A DNA stretch of 64,000 bases from Yamagishiella unicocca (taxonomy: Eukaryota; Chlorophyta; Chlorophyceae; Chlamydomonadales; Volvocaceae): positions 496,001-560,000 of the forward strand of contig BDSL01000013.1 in the NCBI GenBank assembly GCA_003116995.1. The letters are read 5' to 3'. The notes below the pieces were generated by a model. That model was given only the letters and a program-made list of their open reading frames with translations, made no database searches and was not told the origin of the DNA. Of this stretch, positions 56,836-64,000 are shown one piece after another. A program made the translations under genes and the position numbers. Each line of letters begins with the position of its first letter. The stretch's first letter is position 1.

Positions 56836-59596
56836 TTCCTTGTAGGTTTGTTGCGGGCTTTCCAAGAACAGCGGGATGCTATCGCGTTTTGCTTTATAGT
56901 GAGTTACTGCTTCACAGGTGGTTCACGACCCGAACCAAGCATAAGTACCGGAGGCGAGAACCGTCGCCGTACAGGCCGTTGCTGACTCGCATTTCGGAGG
57001 TTCGCGTTGTCCTGGAAAACCTCCTCTTGATGTATTTGATTTACTGAATTTGATGAAGTGGCACTTTCCCGAAGATTAAACGATTTTGGTTGGTCAAGAG
57101 GCGGTGCTGACGCGGGCTTCGTCAAGCTTTCGTCGGCATCACCTACGATGACATGATCGCGAGTATTTAACATGTCCCTTCAGATGGACCATTCATTATC
57201 TTGAAGCATTGGATTGATTGGAGAAATGTTGGCGTCAGGGCCTTGGCCAACCTGCGTTGGTCCCTGCGAGCAGTCAAAGGATCGGCATATATGCCCGCTG
57301 CATGATCTACAGTATGGAGTATTCTACGATATGGAGACACGCACACGTCGCTGATGCGGCAGTGGAAGCGTGTGGACATTCCAACCGCAACTCGTTGCTG
57401 ACTCGTTCCGTCGCTTTCACGCGCCTGACCAAGGAGCGATCCATATCGCATCTCTTAAGTGTGCGGAAACGACTGTCATATACCGGCACTGCGTACCTAG
57501 TTTCTTCGTCTCAGCTATGCATTGCAGACAGGTTCCGATGGTACCAAGCTGCTGCTAGGATAAGCTGCTGCCCTGTGGCGTTGGAACGTAAGCGCACGCC
57601 TCTCCCCCTCGCAGCTCTGACGACTGCGTGATAAAAAATGATGGGTGCCCGCTCTGCCATCCTCTGCCAGAGATGAAATGGGCCCTAGCAGTCAAATGGC
57701 ACCATTGAGGCTAGGTGGGGCCGTGAACGCGCCTTGACCTAACTTACGGGGGAAAGCCTGGTGCACACCCGGTGCTTTACATCGCTCAGTATCAAAGCGG
57801 TGCAGGCCCGCAGGTACACGCCCCTCTAGGGAGGAAGATGAACAGCGCGCACGCCGCCTTGATCGCCGAATCACCTGCACCGCGTTACTCGCTTGCGAAG
57901 CCGGCGATTCCCTTGTCGCGAAGCGGAGGCGCGTCCATACATCGCGTCGGCACCTACTAGTACCAGTACTACTGGGCACCCCCCGCTGGAGAGCAGCTCA
58001 CCGGGTGGCCGTACCAGCGGTTATAGCGGCGTGTGTGGATGCGAGGCACGGATGGGACTGGATGGGAGGGTTGCAAGGAAAACCCGTGTACGAAAGGAAA
58101 AACCGTTTAGGACAGCCGTTTGGGCAACTTGGTTGGGGATGCTGGACCTGTGAGGAGGAGCAGGAGCTTCCCATGGCCTTTCCTCGGCCTCAAGAACCTC
58201 CAAAGCAGTGTTCGAGTTGGAACATTAGATTGGCAGATTGGGTGGAAACAGGAAGAAAGCACACGCGAGTAATACCGGGTAATCAAGGTACTGGAAACTG
58301 TACAACCGCGAACGCGTAGGTGGTTTCGGCCCAGACGTGCTCCTCCTGCTAGCTCCTGAGAATTTCGGCCTACACAGTTTCTGCGCTGCTGTGCACAGTC
58401 AGCTGGCCTTACGTATGTTACATTACTGCTAGTTGGGGAGTTACATAACTGCCAGTTGGCCTGCGATAGGGCCCTCAAGGTCCAGACGAACGCCCAGTTC
58501 TATCGCCCATAACTGCACGCCGTATACGGTCCTCGGCACAAAAATGCAACTATGAGAAGGTCACGAGCTACTAGACCGCATAAAGATTAAGTGAAAGACA
58601 GTGAACCCTCCTCGCACTGCTCCAAGTAAATGCTGCTTCATCGTCCCCGTATTATACCATGCAGTACTCAAAAGTCATGGGCGTCCAACCGAGACGATAT
58701 GGAAGCGCCCGAAATACCGTAGCTACTTTTCGGGCGGTTGCATCGCTGGTACAGTTAGTTGGAGGAACTGCGCGGGGATGCAGCGTCATCTGCCACAGGC
58801 GACGGGGTCAAGGGTGCACTAGCTCCCATCCGTTTGTGCCCGCCCTCTCCCACCTTGGGGCTCCCGTGTCATGATCGCACAACTCGAATTTATGACCCAA
58901 AGAAGCCATTGCTTCGTACTTGCGACCATGAATTGGAAATACCTGTGACATCAATCGAACGCCACCTCACTAATTAATTGGACCATAGCATTGAATTTTG
59001 AGTGCCTCCAGCCACAACTTCATGGCAACCAGTTGCTAACAGTATACAACCAGCCCAACTTAATAGACAATTTTTGACACAGCTTGACAAACAACGGCGG
59101 GGCTGACTGGTGCGGCTCATGCGGCTTACTTGCCGTCACCATCTCCCAAGAAAGTGTCCATCGAGGGTGCAGCTGGCAGTACTATAACGATGCCAGCTGA
59201 GCGCGAGAACGCTACGAAAATCGCTGGATGCTCTGCTAGACCTCAGCGCAACTCGACCCGCGCATCGCGTTCGTAGGCGGAGAGCTGCGCCCTGCTGGCC
59301 CAGTGCTGTGACACACGCGGATGTCGCCCGCACGCGACACTGGTATGACACACTGGCTGTCATGCATTGTGCGGCTCAACAATACCCATCCACAAAGGAA
59401 CGCGCCGTCACGCCCTTCAATCTACCTCGCATGTCACATCCATGCTTCCACCAGAGGCTGTATCGCCTCAGCCCTTCGAAATACGCAGGTTCTGGCAGCA
59501 CAGCACCTCCACAACTGCATTGCAAACGCTGCGTATAGTAGTAACGCTGCGTTTGTGGTATCGCGTATATAAATAAGTCCCTTGCTTGGCACGTGC
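56836..59596. other. spacer, no gene seen
   Basis: It begins with the isocitrate lyase promoter. A minus-strand open frame at 56904-57173 (89 codons) directly upstream has no recognisable features and may be untranslated leader or chance. Two TGTAA pentamers on the minus strand (58428-58432 and 58441-58445) could end the TMEM45-like gene. The third copy of the dispersed repeat is at 58071-58115. Confidence 0.45.
58071..58115 (+). repeat. dispersed repeat, copy 3
   Basis: TTGCAAGGAAAACCCGTGTA, then an A-rich run and AACCGTTTAGGACAG. This matches the layout of the copies at 3711 and 4531, 54 kb away, with more changes. Confidence 0.65.
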
Positions 59597-62500
59597 TTAG
59601 ACTTGGCAGCTGGTGCTGCTGCCAAGGCTGGTCAAAGGTACGACGGTAATGGAGGCACGGCCGTCGACGCGGTCCTCGTCCAATAGACCCGTCCGCTCGT
59701 ACTGGTGCGTCCAGCGGTCCATGACCGCGTAGTAAGCGTGGAATAGCAGGAAAGCTGCATGCCAGCCACGGCGGGTCAGGCAGGGAACATGTGGACAGGG
59801 GCAATTCAGGTGTTGGCCCTTGGGCGTACGCAGGGTAGACGTCTTTTGAAGGCGTGAAAGTTGCTACCCTCGTCCCAGTGTGCGACGGGAGTCGGTCCAG
59901 GTGGTACGCACGCACAACCGCGCGGACATGTAGGGTCCGCCATTGAAAGTCACGCAGCTTAGAGCCGAGTCAAGAGCATCGTCTTGTAATTGCTGACGTT
60001 AACGCGGCATCGCGGTGGGAGTGCCAACATGTACTCATGTGTTATTCGCCTCAACCCAACGTTCACATACACCTGTGCCGATTCAACCTCTCAGGTGCAT
60101 CTCCTGGCCCCGTCATCGCCTCCCATCCCAGTTTTCGGCCGTGGATTCGCGGATTTAATTTACCCCTCCCAGTATGTTGCTGTCCGCGACTTCTTGCGGC
60201 TCAGGATTTACCATTACAACCCCTGGGTCCCACCACATCGACTCGTTGAACGGGCATAGCAACCTATTAGCCGGAAAAAGGGTTTCCCTCTGGCAAGGTG
60301 CGTGGCAACCCATAAGCGAAGCCTCACCTAAGAACATGCCCAGGAGCACTACGACGATGATGCTCACAAAGAACACCGAAACCATCATGCTCGGTGCCAT
60401 GTCGTCGCCGCCCATTTCGTCCCATGTGGCGCGGCCTGAGAAGCAGGAAGCGGCGCGGGGAGCAGGACCGGGAGGTGGCCAAAGGTAGCAGTAGTGGTAT
60501 CTGTTGCAAAAGGTATTGGCGATGATGAGGTTGATGTCTGCAATACGCGGCCTTCCGTGCGGCGCCGGGTGATCGTGACACCACAATACTACTACTTACT
60601 TTGCTCCGCACCTTATTCCGTGCTTACGCTGCCGCGTTTCAAGTGCAATAACACAATAGGAGCTATTCCGCACTTCGCACCTTCGAACATGATACGGGCA
60701 GCAGCCAAAAACCACAAGCCCTGTACGAACATTGCGGCAACACGACCGCATGACAGGAGGACGTTGCGCGGGTGGATGGCCTCCAGCAGGATGAGCGCCG
60801 CGGTTGCGACCATCGTGTAGAACAGCACGGAGTGCACGGCAATGTCCAGCGGCGTGTGCTTCTTGTGGAGCCCCATCAGCAGCGACTCGCACAGGAATGC
60901 CAGGAAGAGGAAAGCCTGCCAGTGGTAGAAATGCGCGGGCAAACGGCAGATGCCAGGGATGTGATCGTCAAGAGGGAAGTGCAAACCCTTAAACGATTTT
61001 TATTCCAAGTCCAGGAGCGGACAGGCTCAGCTCGTGAGTTTCGGTACTGCACATGCACAACTGAACTTGGGCACTTGGAAAGCGAATGCTGTCCTGCCTC
61101 CCAGCCATTACAAAGCGAATGCTGTCCTGCCTCCCAGCCATTACAAGGTTTACAGTTGTAATTTACAACTGAGGCTGCTTGCTGTCCTCCTACCTAACGC
61201 TTCACCACGGTGCTTCCCGCACTGGCTCACGGACGTTCTTTGATTCTTACCCTAACCCAACGCATGGATTACCGGCAGAACCCACAATGCGGCGCAACAT
61301 GGTCAGCGCATCTCAAACCCGTCGGGCATACATTTTTCACCCCTGTCGTCCCCACAGGCATAGCTGACACTGAACCCCACCCCAAGCAAGACTCCACAGC
61401 ACCAGGTGCTTTGCCAACGTACCTGTTGTGTCCCTGGAGGGAGCTCCAGCTCGAAGCCCACCAGGTCGACCAGGCCTGACAGATGCCAGCAGCAACAGCA
61501 GCATCAGGACGCGTCAGAAGGGCCGCCACACTATTGAAAGTCCCGTATTATTCCGGTTGCAAGTGCATCCGCACCCTCCCAAGCAAACGCACTCAAACCA
61601 CCCGGCGCCCATCCCCGGCGGGGGTCGCGACATCGCACTTGCGTTGTGCCCCCCCCCACAGAGTGCAACACCCGGTGAGCTACGCTTTGCGGGGTTGTGA
61701 GATAGGCACAGTGTGCCGCACTATCCGAGAGCGACCAAGGATGACGCACCAGATAAGATGAACGGAGGATATATCGCTGCGTGTTGCCAATTGCCCACGT
61801 GAGGGCCGTAGAAATGCCCGGCACGCGAGGTCCCAGCGGGGCAAACCATCGTCCTGGAGCCACCGCAGGTGTTTCGGGTTCGGATGGATCGTCAAGCATT
61901 TCGTAGTAGTAACTGTTACAGTGGGTACTCGTAGAGTGCCATCAGGCATCGGGGCATTATTGTTTGCAAAGCAGCGGCGACAAGACGGCATAGCTTGATA
62001 TCAGCGCATCACGGCAGCCAGCTGTACGGGGGTATACACGAACGCTCTATCGATGGCTCTACCTTCCGGTCGGGAGGCCACTATAACGATTGCTTCTACG
62101 AACGCTGGTAATGCGCCTCACCTCCAGCCGCCACGGTGGGCAAAGAATAGTTCAAGGGAGATCGCGCCAATAGGAAGGAAGGCCTTGCAGATCCCTTCTG
62201 ACATGGGAGGAAACCGCCACAATGTGTGCGTCGTTTGTGCCCGGTACTCTTGGCCCTTGGTGCGGCGGCTGTTGAAATAGTTCCTGGTTCACCAACAGCA
62301 ATTGTATTATTCAGCCGGGCGTGGAAAGGTTCCGATGGTAAAGAACATAGATGCAGCGCGGCGTACCTGTAGATACCCTGCATCCAATGGAGTCCCCAGA
62401 GGATGAAGATGAGTCCGGGAGCTAAATGCCCGATCCATGATCCTGCACGACAGTATGGGTAGCAGACTGAGGAGTCGAGTAGGGCCCGTGCTTATGGCAC

Positions 62501-63048
62501 AAGCGGCGAAGGGCACCGGAACGTCATGATGCTCTCGTGCACAAAACTATGCAAACGTTATGAGTAGAGATGATACCGTTTCTCCCAGGCGATTGAGACG
62601 ATGCCGCCTGTTCCAGGCGAATCGCCGACCACCTGCCCAGCCCGCCATTTCTACATGAAACGTCTAGACGAAGCTGTCGGTGGTAAATTGACACTGCCTA
62701 ACGAAATATTATGCTTTTATCTGCAGAACGCGCCTCTTCGGCAGCGATGCCATGATCCTTGCTTGCAGTCCAACATTCGGAAGGTGCACAGAGCCCTGCC
62801 AAGTTGCAGAGCCTGAGCAGCAAGCAGAATTCATTGTGACACAAGTAACTGTGCTGCCCAGGTGCTGCTTGCAACGGCCGGCAAAACTTTGAAGCCTCTA
62901 GTTGACAATTGACGCGGCACCGTATCGAAGTAATCGTAGAACCATCCCAATCTTACTCACCACCCTCCTTCATGTAGGGCTCTCCGTCGCACTTCCATAT
63001 GCCATGGCCGTGCTGCATTTCAATGCCGCCAGCGCCGTGGGAATCCAT
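59597..63048 (-). CDS. TMEM45/DUF716 family membrane protein
   Basis: Eight exons in phase give 356 residues: 63048-62961, 62442-62367, 62283-62122, 61912-61722, 61475-61423, 60915-60681, 60435-60328, 59754-59597. The first exon encodes a short Gly/His-rich head. Family marks follow: SWIGHLAPGLIFILWGLHWM, KAFLPIGAISLELFFAHRGG, LVDLVGFELELPPGTQQ, AFLFLAFLCESLLMGLH with the HKKHTPLD loop after it, SVLFYTMVATAALILLEAIH, AMFVQGLWFLAAARIMFEG, and VSVFFVSIIVVVLLGMFLAF. That gives about seven membrane helices, as usual for DUF716, and a soluble tail ending GSSTSCQV. The function of the family is unknown in plants and algae. The donor at 61721 was chosen because it keeps phase; a better-looking donor at 61749 (GTGCGT) would need another small exon. 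Confidence 0.82.
61081..61146. repeat. 33-bp tandem duplication in intron 5 of the TMEM45-like gene
   Basis: Two exact copies starting AGCGAATGCTGTCCTGCCTC at 61081 and 61114. Confidence 0.95.
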
Positions 63049-64000
63049 GGTTGATTGTGAGTGCTCGTCGCCACAACGCAATCCTGGTAACAGTTAATCA
63101 CGTTTATTGCAGTTAAATGAAAATGCGCATGTCAGAGGTGCAAGACCAGCAGCAGAGCATCGGCAGGTGCATCATGAAGCATGGAAGTCTGCCAGCTGGC
63201 ACAAATACAAGGTCAATTAACCGTACGAAACGACAGGCAGCCTTCGATTGTACCTTATTATATGGCAGTAATTGATGTGAGGTATTCACAAGCAGACATT
63301 CATGAAAGATAATGGCGACGACGAAAGGCGAGTGATTACTCGCCCCAAGGGAACCCTGTACGTACAAAACTTCAAGCGCATGCATATTAATTTGCAAGGC
63401 GAGTATACATATCATTATAGTGTATCCTGGAAGCGTAATTGCGACCTCATGTGGGTGTTGCGTCGTCGCTTGGATGTCGCCGAGCGTTCTAGTGACTACA
63501 TCTTACCTCATCCCGAATGTTATGTGCCTAATTTTCCACAAAACAATTATGCTGTGTGCCTAATTAGTGCAAAGAAACTGTTGATTATCCAGGCAACCGC
63601 TTCACCAGCAGCGCGGTGGGTCATCAGTTAGAAAACGCCGGGAGGAATTCGGCTGCCTCCAATTTGCCTCAAGAAGCGAGGAGTTCCTAGAACCGTTTCG
63701 CCAGCTGCCAAGGCCTGTCGCGGACTTGCACAGTGGTTGAGTGCCAGCCCTTTACAAGTCAAGGGCACGGTAAGATGAATGTAAACATAAGTATACACGT
63801 TCGATCCCTGTAAGTAGGCTGTTATAAACGTTCGATCCCTGCAAGTAGGCTGTCGAAGATTCGCGAAGATTGCGGCATAACTTGCCGACTCGCTGCATCT
63901 GGACGATGCGCGTATAGGTCCACAGCGCAGGCAAATGGAATAAACGTTTTTGTAGGTTTTAAATTGAAGTAGCGACGAATCGCGGTCCCAAGTGGTAACG
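63049..64000. other. TMEM45-like promoter region and spacer, no gene seen
   Basis: No exons recognised. The only structure is a spaced 26-bp repeat at 63797-63853. Confidence 0.5.
63797..63853. repeat. 26-bp direct repeat with tRNA B-box-like core
   Basis: ACGTTCGATCCCTG with the following AAGTAGGCTGT occurs at 63797 and 63828, five bases apart, differing at one base. The core GTTCGATCC fits the B-box consensus of RNA polymerase III promoters, but no tRNA fold was found around it. Confidence 0.7.

Noticed and set aside
56904..57173. 89-codon minus-strand frame just upstream of isocitrate lyase
   Set aside because: It ends before the lyase start and is not in frame with it. The segment is probably untranslated leader or promoter.

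Overview
This is nuclear DNA of a green alga, most likely a volvocine (Chlamydomonas/Volvox group). Genes are split into many short exons with GT-AG introns of about 100-400 bases. Coding exons are GC-rich and lie in more AT-rich introns and spacers, which is more Volvox-like than C. reinhardtii-like. Algal poly(A) signals (TGTAA) follow several genes. The gene set fits: a photosystem I light-harvesting protein, isocitrate lyase, PEX22 and a likely ciliary EF-hand protein. Gene models were built by hand by joining exons whose splice sites and reading phases agree. Every full model below closes to a whole number of codons.

Layout. 0.7-6.5 kb (+): a HAD phosphatase of the sucrose-phosphatase type fused to three starch-binding modules. 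9.9-10.5 kb (-): a small ankyrin protein. 11.1-12.2 kb (+): the 3' exons of a small helical protein. 13.4-17.7 kb (-): a SET-domain protein with a signal peptide, head to head with PEX22 (17.9-18.7 kb, +). 19.7-21.4 kb (-): an EF-hand protein with a tail like a ciliary microtubule-inner protein. 22.6-24.2 kb (-): an LHCI protein. 25.0-29.8 kb: a transposon cluster made of a 396-bp TRIM-like element with perfect LTRs and target-site duplication, followed by two almost identical head-to-tail copies of the 3' part of a LINE. 30.7-33.1 kb (-): a DUF1749 alpha/beta hydrolase. 33.3-39 kb (-): a long coiled-coil protein with a Pro/Gln/Ala-rich tail. 40.1-43.5 kb (-): GET4, divergent from a CCDC6-like repeat coiled-coil gene (43.8-46.8 kb, +). 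47.3-50.7 kb (-): a 977-residue protein with two membrane segments. 52.7-53.1 kb: a decayed LINE relative. 53.6-56.8 kb (-): isocitrate lyase. 59.6-63.0 kb (-): a TMEM45/DUF716 membrane protein.

The window is a normal mosaic of unrelated eukaryotic genes, not one pathway. Loose themes are carbon metabolism (starch-binding phosphatase, glyoxylate cycle, peroxisome biogenesis, light harvesting) and membrane-protein targeting (GET4, PEX22). Introns are rich in minisatellites. The most unusual items are the starch-binding phosphatase fusion, the tandem LINE plus TRIM cluster, the secretory SET protein, the exon-repeat structure of the CCDC6-like gene, and a stop-free in-frame intron in the two-membrane-segment gene.
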